DNA of 64,000 bases from CAZBDU01 sp964490725 (GTDB taxonomy: Bacteria > Spirochaetota > Spirochaetia > SZUA-6 > DRHE01): NCBI GenBank assembly GCA_964490725.1, contig CAZBDU010000014.1:25616-89615 (forward strand), in the 5' to 3' direction. Under the pieces are notes generated by a model. It was not told the origin of the DNA, searched no databases, and was given only the letters and a program-made list of their open reading frames with translations. Every line of letters starts with the position of its first letter. Position 1 is the stretch's first letter. A program made the translations under genes and the position numbers. Positions 41,009 to 50,136 of this stretch are shown here, one piece after another.

Positions 41009-42554
41009 GAGGAACGAAGCCAGGACCGGGAAGGAGCCGCGGGAAGCGGTGAAGGAACCCTTGAGGGTCCTGGTGGTGGACGACGAGGAGGACACCCGCG
41101 ACGGCTGCCAGCGGATCCTCTCGCGGATGGGCTACCACACCTCCACCGCCCCCCGGGGAGACACGGCCCTGCAAATGCTTCAGGAGCGGCCCGCGGAGAT
41201 CGTTCTCCTGGATCTGAAGATGCCGGGGCCCGACGGAATGGAGGTCCTGCGCTGCATCCGCGAACGTCACCAGGAGACGCTGATCGTCGTCATCACCGGC
41301 TTTGCCACCGTGGAGCTGGCCATCGAGGCCATGAAGCTGGGAGCCTACGACTTCATCGCCAAGCCCTTCGACCCGGACGGGCTGCGGATCGTGGTCAGGC
41401 GAGCCGAGGAGCGCATCCGGCTGAGCCGCGAGGCGGAACGGTTGGCCGAGGAGCGCCGCCGGACCCTCAACGACCTGGGCGCGGAGAAGAGCCGCACGCG
41501 GACGGTGATCGAATCGCTTCCCACCGGCGTGGTGGTGACCAACGTGGAGGGCAGGGCCGTGTTGGTCAACCCCGCCTTCCTGCAGCAGGTGGGCCTGCCT
41601 GCCGACACCGCGCCGGGCCAGCCCATCAAGGCTTACGTGAAGGATGCGGGGCTTTGCGACCTGGTGCTGGAGATCTCCCGGGGGAATATCACCCACCTGG
41701 AGGAGATCCCCGCCTGCGAGTTCACCACCGCCGGTGGAAGGCACCTTCTGGGCCGGGGGCGGCCGGTGGTTTCCGAGAGCGGCGAGTGTCTGGGTGCGGC
41801 CATGACCGTGGCGGACATCACGGTGCTGCGGGAGCTTGACCGGCTGAAATCGGAATTCGTGGCGGAAGTGTCCCATGAGCTGCGCTCTCCGCTTTCCACC
41901 ATTCACGAGCAGCTTGCCCTGGTGGCGCGGGACATCGCGGAGGGGAAGTCGACGGAGGACCTGCCAATCCTGCTGCGCGCCCTGGAGAAGACCCACGAGC
42001 TGATCTCGCTGGTGGGGGACCTGCTCGATCTTTCGCGTATCGAGTCGGGCACGGCCTACCGGGAGGCCCGCCCTCTGCGCCTGGAGGAGCTGCTGGGCGG
42101 CGTGGTCGGTTTCCTCAAGTCCAGGGCGGAGACCCGCCGGCAGAGCCTATCTCTGGAGCTGCCGGAGCAGCCGCTGCCCGAGTTGAAGGCTGACCCCTTT
42201 GCCCTGGAGAGCATCTTTGGGAACCTGGTCAGCAACGCCATCAACTACACCCAGGAGGGCGGCAGGATCAGGGTGAAGGTAAGCCGCCGGGACGGGCAGG
42301 TCGCGGTGGCAGTGACCGACAACGGCATGGGGATAGAGCCCGGGCATCTGGAACGAATTTTCGACCGCTTCTACCGGGTGAAGAACGAGAAGACCCGCAA
42401 CATCCGCGGCACCGGGCTGGGACTGCCCATCGTGAAGGGCCTTCTGGAGGCCCTGGGCGGAACCATCAAGGTGAAGAGCACTCCCGGCAAGGGGAGCACC
42501 TTTACCGTGACGATTCCCCTGAAGGAGGCCCCCCGGCAGGGAGTCAGGGAATAG
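41001..42554 (+). CDS. Receiver-PAS-histidine kinase hybrid
   Basis: The protein has 517 residues. An N-terminal receiver (about 20-135, phospho-Asp in VLLDLKMPGPDG), a PAS domain (about 155-275), HisKA (VAEVSHELRSPLSTIHEQL) and HATPase (DNGMGIEPGH, GTGLGLPIVKGL). The input receiver could be phosphorylated by the upstream kinase. The receiver protein at 44657, encoded convergently, is a candidate output. Confidence 0.88.
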   Translation: MAERNEARTGKEPREAVKEPLRVLVVDDEEDTRDGCQRILSRMGYHTSTAPRGDTALQMLQERPAEIVLLDLKMPGPDGMEVLRCIRERHQETLIVVITGFATVELAIEAMKLGAYDFIAKPFDPDGLRIVVRRAEERIRLSREAERLAEERRRTLNDLGAEKSRTRTVIESLPTGVVVTNVEGRAVLVNPAFLQQVGLPADTAPGQPIKAYVKDAGLCDLVLEISRGNITHLEEIPACEFTTAGGRHLLGRGRPVVSESGECLGAAMTVADITVLRELDRLKSEFVAEVSHELRSPLSTIHEQLALVARDIAEGKSTEDLPILLRALEKTHELISLVGDLLDLSRIESGTAYREARPLRLEELLGGVVGFLKSRAETRRQSLSLELPEQPLPELKADPFALESIFGNLVSNAINYTQEGGRIRVKVSRRDGQVAVAVTDNGMGIEPGHLERIFDRFYRVKNEKTRNIRGTGLGLPIVKGLLEALGGTIKVKSTPGKGSTFTVTIPLKEAPRQGVRE

Positions 42555-42614
42555 GTTCCGGCTCAGCCCGCTCCTCGCCGCCTCATTCCCGGACAAGGCC
42601 ACCGCTCCGGCCCG

Positions 42615-44633
42615 TCAGCTGCTTCCGTCGCCCCGGGCTGCCTGCTCCCGGGCGCGCTTCCTGGCCTCTCTCTTCTCGGCGTGGCTCAGCCTGCGGTACG
42701 GCTCGATTCCCAGCCTCTTGGCGGTGTGGTCCTTGCCCAGGTAGAAGTTGAGCCACGAAGGGGTCTGCCACAGAGCCCAGTTGCAGGGGGGCGCGATGTG
42801 ATCCTCGATCTTCTCCTGCTCCTTGAAGACCTTCAGCCTGTCGTAGGCCTGCACCCAGATGCATTGCCGCTCGCCCGGGTACACTTCGCACCATCCCTCG
42901 TAGCTGCCGCCGCAGGGTCCGTTGCGCTGCTGCTTCGGGCACTGCGACATGGGGCAGACGTAGGCCACGTCGAAGAGGCCGCAGTCCCCGCAGTTCATGC
43001 AGTCGAACATCACCACCTTGGCGAGGTGCTCGAAAAAGCCGAAGGTCTTGCGGGAGCGCGGCCTGGCGTCGATGCGCGCGGCCACGGGGCGCAGCATGCG
43101 GAACAGCGCGCTCTTCTCGTTGAACAGGACGCTGTGCGCCACCCGGGACATGCGGTACACCGTGGGGGCCCGCCCCCTGGCCGTCCGGGGCGCCGGGGCG
43201 TCGGTGTTCAGCCCCGTGCGCTCGTCCTTCTGGAAGAAGTAGAAGCCGTTTTCTTGTGGATAGTCGAACTCCCGAACCAGGTCCTCCCAGCCCGAGGCCA
43301 GCCGCTCACCCTCGTCGACGATGTACTCCACGTTCTCGTAGCTGATTCCGTGGCCCCCGATGTGCGCGCCGGCGCAGCCCATCCCCTTGGCGATGGCGTA
43401 CTGCCTGGCCGCCCGCAGGAGCCGGGCGCCCTTGCCCTTGTCATCGGCCTTGGCCTCCGCGGCGGTTTCCGCCAGCAGCTTGTCCGTGACCACGCAGCCC
43501 GGCACACCATTTGCGTTCATGAGCCTGGCCGCCCCGTGGGGCAGCACGTAGACGTTGGCCAGCACCGGGATGGAGAGGCCCTGGAGCTTCAGCCACTGCA
43601 GGACCTCGTGGACCTTGCGGGCGTCGTAGCCGACCTGGGTGATGATGAACCGCGCCCCGCTGTCGATCTTCTTCTTCAGCTTGGCGTACTGGCCCATGAT
43701 CTCCGACTCCCGCTGCTTGAACGGAGACACGCACGCGCCGGCGAAAAGCTCCGTGCCCGCCAGGGTGATGGTCTTGTTCATCACCTTGTGCTCCAGGCCG
43801 CGGTTCATCTCCTCCACCAGCCGCAGCACGTTGGGTGGGTCCAGGTCGAAGACCGGCTTGGGGGTGCCCTCGAAGGCCTCCGTGGAGGGATAGTCGCCGG
43901 AGAGGATCAGGACGTTCCGCACTCCTTCGGCGGCCACTCCGTAGAGCATGCTCTCGATGGTGTTGCGGTTCTTGTCGCGGCAGGCCAGGTGCACCAGCGG
44001 CTCCATGTTGGAGCGCTTGATCTGGGCGCAGAGCATCTCGGTGGACAGGGCGGGATTGCCGCCGGGGTTGTCGGTCACGCTGATGGCGTGCACCCTTGCT
44101 CCGGCCGCGGCCCTGGCCACGTTGTCGATCAGCTTCTCCTGCTGGATCTCGAAAGCGCCCCGGCCCGGGATCTGCTCCCAGGTCACGCAGAACACCTCGG
44201 GATCCAGGATGGCTTCACGCAGGAGGTTCGCCTTTCTCCGGAGGCCCCGGTCCATCGCCTCGCGCAGCCCCGCCGCCTCCAGGGAGGCCTGCTTTGCCTC
44301 TCCGGAAGCCAGGGCGAGGTAGTCCTCGGCCTCCATCCGCATGGCTTCCTCGGTGGTCCACCTGCGGCCGATGTCCACCACCACGAGGGGGATGTGCTTG
44401 GTGATCCACCCAGAGCGCAGCTTCTGGTGCAGGCGGAACGAGGTTCCCCGTGGCTCCAGGTGCCCCAGCAGGACGGCGTCGGGCCGGTCGCGCCGGGCTA
44501 CGGCCAGTCCCTCCTGCTCGTTCGCGGCCTGATCCACCTGGAATCCGTCCTCCAGCAGCCGGGCCGCCGACTCGCGGAAATCCGCCTCACTCGCTATGAC
44601 CAGCACTTTGCGTCTGGTTTGACCGTTGTCCAT
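42615..44633 (-). CDS. Pseudo-receiver / MetF / MetV-like fusion (methylenetetrahydrofolate reductase)
   Basis: The protein has 672 residues. Residues 1-120 have a receiver fold (KVLVIASEADFRESAARLL), but the phospho-acceptor position reads DAVLLGHLEP, Gly instead of Asp. Residues about 150-450 are a MetF barrel (VTWEQIPGRG, VHAISVTDNPGG, GVRNVLILSGDYP, FIITQVGYDARK). The C-terminus (about 540-650) is the MetV-like Cys-rich domain with CMNCGDCGLFDVAYVCPMSQ. MetF-MetV reduces methylene-THF in acetogens, using NADH or ferredoxin-linked partners. Start ATG 44633 has a GGAGAG site. Confidence 0.85.
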   Translation of the reverse strand: MDNGQTRRKVLVIASEADFRESAARLLEDGFQVDQAANEQEGLAVARRDRPDAVLLGHLEPRGTSFRLHQKLRSGWITKHIPLVVVDIGRRWTTEEAMRMEAEDYLALASGEAKQASLEAAGLREAMDRGLRRKANLLREAILDPEVFCVTWEQIPGRGAFEIQQEKLIDNVARAAAGARVHAISVTDNPGGNPALSTEMLCAQIKRSNMEPLVHLACRDKNRNTIESMLYGVAAEGVRNVLILSGDYPSTEAFEGTPKPVFDLDPPNVLRLVEEMNRGLEHKVMNKTITLAGTELFAGACVSPFKQRESEIMGQYAKLKKKIDSGARFIITQVGYDARKVHEVLQWLKLQGLSIPVLANVYVLPHGAARLMNANGVPGCVVTDKLLAETAAEAKADDKGKGARLLRAARQYAIAKGMGCAGAHIGGHGISYENVEYIVDEGERLASGWEDLVREFDYPQENGFYFFQKDERTGLNTDAPAPRTARGRAPTVYRMSRVAHSVLFNEKSALFRMLRPVAARIDARPRSRKTFGFFEHLAKVVMFDCMNCGDCGLFDVAYVCPMSQCPKQQRNGPCGGSYEGWCEVYPGERQCIWVQAYDRLKVFKEQEKIEDHIAPPCNWALWQTPSWLNFYLGKDHTAKRLGIEPYRRLSHAEKREARKRAREQAARGDGSS

Positions 44634-44656
44634 CGTCTCTCTCCGGTTTGATGCGT

Positions 44657-45046
44657 TTAGATCTTGAGCAGTCTCTTCAGGCTCGCGACGATCTGCTCGG
44701 CGGAAGCCGGCTTGGGCAGATACTCGTCCGCATTCATGGTCATCCCATCGTAGTGGGAGTAGCGCGTGGAGGGCACCTTGGAAGCCACCGCCGTCAGCAG
44801 GATCACGGGAATGCGCGCGTACTTCGGGGCTTCCTTCAGCTGCGCGCACACCTGGTAGCCGTCCTTGCCGGGCATCATCACGTCCAGCACGATCGCGTCC
44901 GGCGGGCTGGCCTCCACCTTGGCCAGCCCCTCCTCTCCGTCGTAGGCCACCTCCACGGCGAAGCCCGCCCGTTCGAGATTGACCTTGAGCACCGAGACGA
45001 AGTCCGGCTCGTCGTCCACCACCAGGATCGTCTTTTGCTCGCTCAT
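44657..45046 (-). CDS. Single-domain response regulator (CheY-like)
   Basis: The protein has 129 residues, a receiver only: acidic pair DDEPD, phospho-Asp in IVLDVMMPGKDG, Thr in LLTAVAS, Lys in YLPKPAS. It is encoded between two MetF-type genes and just upstream of the pseudo-receiver-MetF fusion. It may pair with that degenerate receiver or with the kinases at 39740-42554. Confidence 0.88.
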   Translation of the reverse strand: MSEQKTILVVDDEPDFVSVLKVNLERAGFAVEVAYDGEEGLAKVEASPPDAIVLDVMMPGKDGYQVCAQLKEAPKYARIPVILLTAVASKVPSTRYSHYDGMTMNADEYLPKPASAEQIVASLKRLLKI

Positions 45047-45062
45047 GTTGGAACCCCCTTCT

Positions 45063-45956
45063 TCAGCTTTCCGCAGGCTGCGGACCGACAGGGATTTCGG
45101 ATCCCAGGATCTCCGGCACTCTGGCTTCCCAGCCCACCGTGGACAGCACGACTCCCGCGGCCCCCTCTCTGCGGAGGGCCGCCACCATCTCCGCGGCGAT
45201 GCGCACGCACTCCCGGGAGGCCTCTTCGGCGTCCTGGATGCGTTCGATCACTGCGGCGGGCAGGTGGATCTTCCCGCTGTGGGCGGCGATGTAGCGGGCC
45301 ATGCCCAGGGACTTGAGAAGGAGGACGGTGGGCACCACTTTCAAGCCCCTGGCCGCCTCCATCAGCGCGCGCACATGAGCCAGGTCGAAAACCGGGGAGG
45401 TGACGAAGTAGGCCGCGCCCCGCTCCGCCTGAGCCTTCATCTCCTCCACGGCGGCCGCCAGCTCCTTGCCCGGGAGTCCCGCCCGGACGCTGGCGCCCGT
45501 AAGGAAGCGGGGCGCCCCGGCGAGCTCGCCCCCGGCCATGTCCCGGCCCTGCCCCAGCCCCCGGATCGTCTCCAGGAGCTCGGTCACCTGGAGATCGTTG
45601 ACCTCCTGCGCCTGATGATGGTCCCCCAGCCGGGCCTCCTCGGCGCTGCTCACCAGGAGATTGCGCACACCGAGAGCGCCGGCGGCGAGGAGGTCTGCCT
45701 GCAGAGCCAGCCGGTTGCGGTCGCGGCAGCAGACTTCCATGAGGGTTTCCAGGCCCTGCCGCTGCAGAAGCGCCGCCACACCTAGTGCGCTCATCCGCAG
45801 GACGGCGGCGGTCATGTCCGGCACCAGCAGGGCATCCACATGGCCCTCGAGCTGAGTCGCCTTGTCGAGCATGCCGGCCACGTCGATGCCTTTGGGCGGC
45901 GTGATTTCGGCCAGGACCAGGAACTCTCCCCTGTCCAACTTGTCTTTCGGGTCCAT
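45063..45956 (-). CDS. MetF-family methylenetetrahydrofolate reductase-like protein
   Basis: The protein has 297 residues, a single MetF barrel (FLVLAEITPPKGIDV, ALLVPDMTAAVLRMS, GVRNLLVSS, YFVTSPVFDLAHVRAL). It lacks the MetV-like domain. The ATG at 45956 has a GGAGG site. It is the first gene of metF-like / receiver / MetF-MetV. It may be the partner subunit for, or a specialised paralogue of, the fusion. Confidence 0.8.
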   Translation of the reverse strand: MDPKDKLDRGEFLVLAEITPPKGIDVAGMLDKATQLEGHVDALLVPDMTAAVLRMSALGVAALLQRQGLETLMEVCCRDRNRLALQADLLAAGALGVRNLLVSSAEEARLGDHHQAQEVNDLQVTELLETIRGLGQGRDMAGGELAGAPRFLTGASVRAGLPGKELAAAVEEMKAQAERGAAYFVTSPVFDLAHVRALMEAARGLKVVPTVLLLKSLGMARYIAAHSGKIHLPAAVIERIQDAEEASRECVRIAAEMVAALRREGAAGVVLSTVGWEARVPEILGSEIPVGPQPAES

Positions 45957-46189
45957 CCGAACGCCTCCTTCCACCTGACCCTCCGCCCGATGCTCCTGCC
46001 CGGGCCGGGCTACGCCCCCGGGTCTGTCCCTCGCCGCCGCGCTGCGCAGGCGGGTGCCTGAGTCGACCGGCACGGCGAGGGTGAGCCGCTGATTTCAGGA
46101 AATCGGAGTTTTACCACCGCGGCGGCGCCATTCTACGCCCTCCCTGGAGGATTTGCAAGCACTCGAAGAAAACCGACCGCGGTCCTCGG

Positions 46190-46219
46190 TTGCCGCAGCC
46201 GCCGTCCCTGACCTATGAT
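46190..46219 (+). promoter_or_regulatory. Promoter of the pseudouridine synthase gene, leaderless geometry
   Basis: TTGCCG (46190-46195), an 18-bp spacer and TATGAT (46214-46219). The ATG at 46226 coincides with the expected transcription start, and no Shine-Dalgarno site exists. Confidence 0.6.
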
Positions 46220-46225
46220 GGGCTC

Positions 46226-46984
46226 ATGCTCGATCTGCGCGGGGGCCACGCCGCGGAGCCGGTCGTTCTCTACCGTGACGACAGTGTGGTGGTGGTGGAC
46301 AAGCCGCCGGGGACCATGGTGCACCGCAATACCTGGGAGCCGCGGATCGAAAGCTGCGTGGAGATCCTGGGGAGGCGGTTGGGCAAGGCTGTGCTTCCCG
46401 TGCACCGCATCGATCGCGCCACCTCCGGGGCGGTGGTGTTCGCGCTGGACAGCCGGGCCGCCGCCGCCCTGGCCGGGCAGTTCCGGCTGCGATCGGTGGC
46501 CAAGACCTATCTGGCGATCGTACGCGGGCACCTGGAGCATGCCGTGGAGGTGGACCATCCCATCCGGCAGCCGGAGCGGGTGCTGCCGGCGCGCTCCACC
46601 GTGACACCCCTGGCAAGGGCGGTGTTTCCCGAGCCCGCCGGCATCTACCAGGAGGCGTGGTACAGCCTGGTGCGGGTGGATCTGCACACGGGGCGCAGCC
46701 ACCAGGCGCGCCGGCACCTTCGACACCTGGGCCACCCGGTGATCGGCGACAGGCGCTACGGAGACAGGGCCCAGAACCGCTTCTTCGCCGGCCGCTTCGG
46801 CACGACGGAGATGTTCCTGCGGGCCTACTCGCTGAGCTTCGCGCACCCGGTGAGCGACCGGGGCGTGGAGGTGTGCACCGGCGTTCCCGGGCGCTGGAGG
46901 GAGGTGGCCGCGGCGGTAGGGCTGCCTGTTCCGGCGGAGCTGCTGCGGTCCGCCGGGGTCCGCCTCCTGGGGGCTACCGCGTGA
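46226..46984 (+). CDS. RluA/TruC-family RNA pseudouridine synthase
   Basis: The protein has 252 residues. The catalytic Asp lies in HRIDRATSGAVVFAL; VVVDKPPGTMVH and GRSHQARRHLRHLGHPVIGD are family hallmarks. No S4 domain is present, as in TruC (tRNA U65) and RluA. The target site cannot be told from sequence. It overlaps the ABC-kinase fusion gene by GTGA, an odd operon partner. Confidence 0.88.
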   Translation: MLDLRGGHAAEPVVLYRDDSVVVVDKPPGTMVHRNTWEPRIESCVEILGRRLGKAVLPVHRIDRATSGAVVFALDSRAAAALAGQFRLRSVAKTYLAIVRGHLEHAVEVDHPIRQPERVLPARSTVTPLARAVFPEPAGIYQEAWYSLVRVDLHTGRSHQARRHLRHLGHPVIGDRRYGDRAQNRFFAGRFGTTEMFLRAYSLSFAHPVSDRGVEVCTGVPGRWREVAAAVGLPVPAELLRSAGVRLLGATA

Positions 46985-48405
46985 GCGCCGGATTGGCGGC
47001 GGATGCCGGCGGCGGGGGACCTCCGCCCCTGCTCTGCATGTCTGGGGGGACCGTAAGGTTCGGCAACATCGTTGCCCTGGACCGTGTGGATTTCCGGGTC
47101 ATGCCCGGGGAGATCGTCGGGCTGCTGGGCTCCAATGGCGCCGGAAAGTCCACGCTGGTGAAGGCGCTGATCGGATTTCACAGGCTCGACGGCGGGGAGA
47201 TCCGCTTGCAGGGCGAGGCGATGCAGCTGTGGTCCCCACAGGAGGCCAGGCAGCGGGGCATCGAAACCGTGTTCCAGGACCTGTCCCTGGCCGAGGACCT
47301 GAGCGTCTCGAGGAACTTCTTCATCGGCAAGGAAATCCTGCGGCGGGTAGGACCGCTGCGCTTCCCGGATGCCCGGCGCATGCGCCGCGCCGCCATGGAC
47401 TTGCTGGCTGAGCTGGGTTTTCCCGCCAAGGTGGACCGCGACCTTCCGGTGGGCGCGCTTTCCGGGGGCGAACGCCAGCTCATCGCCATCGCCCGGGCCG
47501 GCTACTTCGCCACGAGGCTTCTGATCCTGGACGAGCCCTTCTCCGCCCTGGCGGAGACCTCCACTCAGAGCGTGCTGAGCCTGATCAAGAAGGCAAAAGC
47601 CCGCGGTGTCTCGGTGGTCCTGGTGACCCATCATGCCCCGGAAGTGTTCGAGGTGGCGGACCGCTTCGTGGTCCTGCAAAACGGCAGGAGCTTCGCGGAG
47701 CTGCGCAAGGAGGACACCGACATGCGGGATCTGGAGAAGCTCCTGATCTCGCAGCGCCTGGCCGCGGTGAAGGAGATGGCCGCTGGTGTGGCCCACCAGG
47801 TCAAGAATCCCCTGGGCGTGATGAGAGTATCGGTGGAGATGCTGAGGCGCAAGTTCCGGGTGGAGTGCTTCCAGCGCGAGTACCGGCAGGTGCTGGACGT
47901 GCTGGCCAGCGAGATCGACAGCCTCGATCATATCGTGGTGAGCTTCATGGATTTTGCCCACCAGACCAGGGTGGAGAAAAGGTCCTGCCCCGTCGCGGCC
48001 CTGGTGCGGCGCAGCGTGGAGGGCGTGCCGGCCAGCGCCCGGGGCAGAGTGAGAATCTCTGTGCTCCTGCCTGAGCCGGCGGCGGAGCACCTGGTGGACC
48101 CGGATCTGATGAAGCAGGCCATTTCCAACGTGGTGGTGAATGCCGTGGAGGCTTCCCCCGCGAACGGCACCGTCGAGGTCCGGGCCTACCTCCGCGACGG
48201 GAGGATGGTGGTGGAGGTGCGGGACTGGGGCTGCGGGATGGACCAGGATACGCTGCGGAGGATCTACAATCCCTTCTTCTCGACCAAGAGCGCCGGGACA
48301 GGACTGGGCCTGTCGATCGCCCACCGGGTGGTGGAGCTCCACGGCGGCAGGATCGAGGTGGACACCGCTCTGGCAGCGGGAACCACCTTTCGGTTGATCG
48401 TATGA
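46981..48405 (+). CDS. ABC-transporter ATPase fused to a histidine kinase
   Basis: The protein has 474 residues. Residues 15-245 are a sugar-type ABC ATPase: Walker A GSNGAGKST (50-58), signature LSGGERQLIAIARA, Walker B LLILDEPFSALAE with the catalytic Glu, and H-loop VTHHAPEV. Residues 255-474 are a complete kinase: H-box EMAAGVAHQVKNPLGVM, N-box NVVVNAVEA, G-boxes DWGCGMDQ and GTGLGLSIAHRV. No PAS or membrane segment separates them, so the ATPase is the only input domain. The NtrC-type regulator follows 10 bases later, then a sigma-54 promoter and a sugar ABC operon. The kinase probably reads transporter state through its ABC domain. Confidence 0.9.
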   Translation: MSAGLAADAGGGGPPPLLCMSGGTVRFGNIVALDRVDFRVMPGEIVGLLGSNGAGKSTLVKALIGFHRLDGGEIRLQGEAMQLWSPQEARQRGIETVFQDLSLAEDLSVSRNFFIGKEILRRVGPLRFPDARRMRRAAMDLLAELGFPAKVDRDLPVGALSGGERQLIAIARAGYFATRLLILDEPFSALAETSTQSVLSLIKKAKARGVSVVLVTHHAPEVFEVADRFVVLQNGRSFAELRKEDTDMRDLEKLLISQRLAAVKEMAAGVAHQVKNPLGVMRVSVEMLRRKFRVECFQREYRQVLDVLASEIDSLDHIVVSFMDFAHQTRVEKRSCPVAALVRRSVEGVPASARGRVRISVLLPEPAAEHLVDPDLMKQAISNVVVNAVEASPANGTVEVRAYLRDGRMVVEVRDWGCGMDQDTLRRIYNPFFSTKSAGTGLGLSIAHRVVELHGGRIEVDTALAAGTTFRLIV

Positions 48406-48415
48406 GGTCTTGTAG

Positions 48416-49765
48416 ATGAAGCGAGTCCTGGTTGTCGATGACGAGCCGAACATGTCGGTGGTGCTGCGGATGCTGCTGGAGGACGAGGGCTACGGCGTGG
48501 CGGTCTCCACCGGCGGGGCGGAAGCGATCCGCCGGCTGGAGAACGGTGAGGTAGTGGACCTGATCATCTCGGACCTGAAGATGCCCGGCGTGGACGGCAT
48601 GAAGCTCCTGGACTACCTGAACCAGACCAACCGGGACATTCCCCTGATCCTGATCACCGCCTACGGGACCATTCCGGACGCCGTGGAAGCCATGCGTCGG
48701 GGGGCGGCGGACTTCATCACCAAGCCCTTCAACACGGACCTGATCCTCCACAAGGTCAGGACGAGCTTCCGGCTGCGGACCCTGGAAACGGACAGGCGGC
48801 TGCTGGTGGAGCGGGTGGAGGAGGAGAGCATCATTTACAGGAGCGCTCGAATGGGCCGGCTCATGGAGATGGCCCGGAAGATGGCCGCAGTGGCCACGCC
48901 GGTGCTGATCACCGGAGAGAGTGGCACCGGTAAGGAGCTGATCGCCAAGGCCATCCACGCCTGGGGCGCCGGGGAAGATTCAGCCGCGAAGGTGAGGCCC
49001 TTCGTCAGGGTGAACTGTTCGGCGATCCCGGAAAGCCTGTTCGAGAGTGAGCTGTTCGGCTACCAGCGGGGTGCTTTCACCGGGGCGCACAAGGACTACA
49101 AGGGTAAGATCCGGATGGCGGAGAACGGTACGCTTTTCCTCGACGAGATCGGCGAGCTGGCGCCCACCCTTCAGCCCAAGCTTCTGCATCTGCTGGAGAA
49201 CAGGAGCTTCGAGCCCCTGGGCAGCACCACCACCATCCGCGCCGACTGCCGGTTCGTTTGCGCCACCAACCGTGCCGTGACGGCCCTGGTGAGGGAGGGA
49301 ACCTTCAGAAAGGATCTGTTCTATCGGATCAACGCTCTCAGTCTGGTGGTGCCGGCGCTCCGGGAGCGCCGGGAGGACATCCCACCTTTGCTGGATCATT
49401 TCGTGGGCGTCTACTGCCGGGAGATGGGCAAGGCCATCCGGGTGTCCGAAGATGCACGGGGGGCAATGCTGGCCTACGACTGGCCCGGCAACATCCGTGA
49501 GCTGAAGAACATCGTGGAACGGCTGGTAGTGCTGGCCGACCGGGACGACGAGATCGGGGTCCGCGATCTGCCTCCGGAGATCGTGGAGGCGGGCGGGCGG
49601 GAGGAGGAGGCGGGCAACCGCCTGGAGACCGCGGAACGCCAGATGATCCTGCAGACGCTCCAGGAGACCGGCTGGAACGTCACCCGGGCGGCCGAGGCTC
49701 TGGGCCTGCCGAGGGGGAACCTCCGCTACCGCATCCAGAAGTACGGGCTGCGGCCCGGCCAATAG
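48416..49765 (+). CDS. NtrC-family sigma-54-dependent response regulator
   Basis: The protein has 449 residues. Receiver (1-120, phospho-Asp in LIISDLKMPGVDG), AAA+ domain (about 145-380) with Walker A GESGTGKE and the sigma-54 contact loop GAFTGAHK, and a Fis-type helix-turn-helix at the C-terminus (GWNVTRAAEALGLPRGNLRYR). It is the cognate regulator of the ABC-kinase fusion and should activate the sigma-54 promoter 170 bases downstream of its own stop. Confidence 0.94.
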   Translation: MKRVLVVDDEPNMSVVLRMLLEDEGYGVAVSTGGAEAIRRLENGEVVDLIISDLKMPGVDGMKLLDYLNQTNRDIPLILITAYGTIPDAVEAMRRGAADFITKPFNTDLILHKVRTSFRLRTLETDRRLLVERVEEESIIYRSARMGRLMEMARKMAAVATPVLITGESGTGKELIAKAIHAWGAGEDSAAKVRPFVRVNCSAIPESLFESELFGYQRGAFTGAHKDYKGKIRMAENGTLFLDEIGELAPTLQPKLLHLLENRSFEPLGSTTTIRADCRFVCATNRAVTALVREGTFRKDLFYRINALSLVVPALRERREDIPPLLDHFVGVYCREMGKAIRVSEDARGAMLAYDWPGNIRELKNIVERLVVLADRDDEIGVRDLPPEIVEAGGREEEAGNRLETAERQMILQTLQETGWNVTRAAEALGLPRGNLRYRIQKYGLRPGQ

Positions 49766-49778
49766 TCGCCGTTCGGGT

Positions 49779-49792
49779 GGCCAATTGTGGCC
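49779..49792. promoter_or_regulatory. Candidate enhancer dyad for the NtrC-type regulator
   Basis: GGCCA-ATTG-TGGCC is an inverted repeat about 145 bases upstream of the -24 box, the usual distance for a bacterial enhancer. The assignment rests on position and symmetry only. The rest of 49793-49934 shows nothing else. Confidence 0.35.
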
Positions 49793-49934
49793 GGACCGCG
49801 CAGGACGGGCCGTCTGAAAGGGGACGGTGTTGCGGGCCGTCCGAGCCGGAGCGGCGGATGCGTGCACGCCGGCGGGCCGCCTCCCGGCCGGCGGAGCCCC
49901 TCCGTCGATGAAACCCGCCGGTGCACCTCGATTT

Positions 49935-49950
49935 TGGCCTCTTTCTTGCT
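49935..49950 (+). promoter_or_regulatory. Sigma-54 promoter of the sugar ABC operon
   Basis: TGGCCTCTTTCTTGCT: the -24 GG and -12 GC are separated by exactly 10 bases and match TGGCAC-N5-TTGCW closely. An inverted pair CCTCTTT / AAAGAGG overlaps it. It lies 187 bases upstream of the solute-binding protein gene and downstream of a sigma-54 activator gene. Confidence 0.85.
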
Positions 49951-50136
49951 CGAAAAGAGGCGTGACGCCGAAGGAGCCCGCTCATGCAAGGAAAGGTCCA
50001 GGAGAGCACGGGATGGGATAGAGTGTAGCGCGTTCGCATAACGGTGCCTGTGGAAAGCACTTCGAGGCAGCAGAGGGAGGGCTCCTTCGATGCGGGTGCA
50101 GAGAGCAGTAGAAACGAAAGAGAGGAGACCTGTCAT

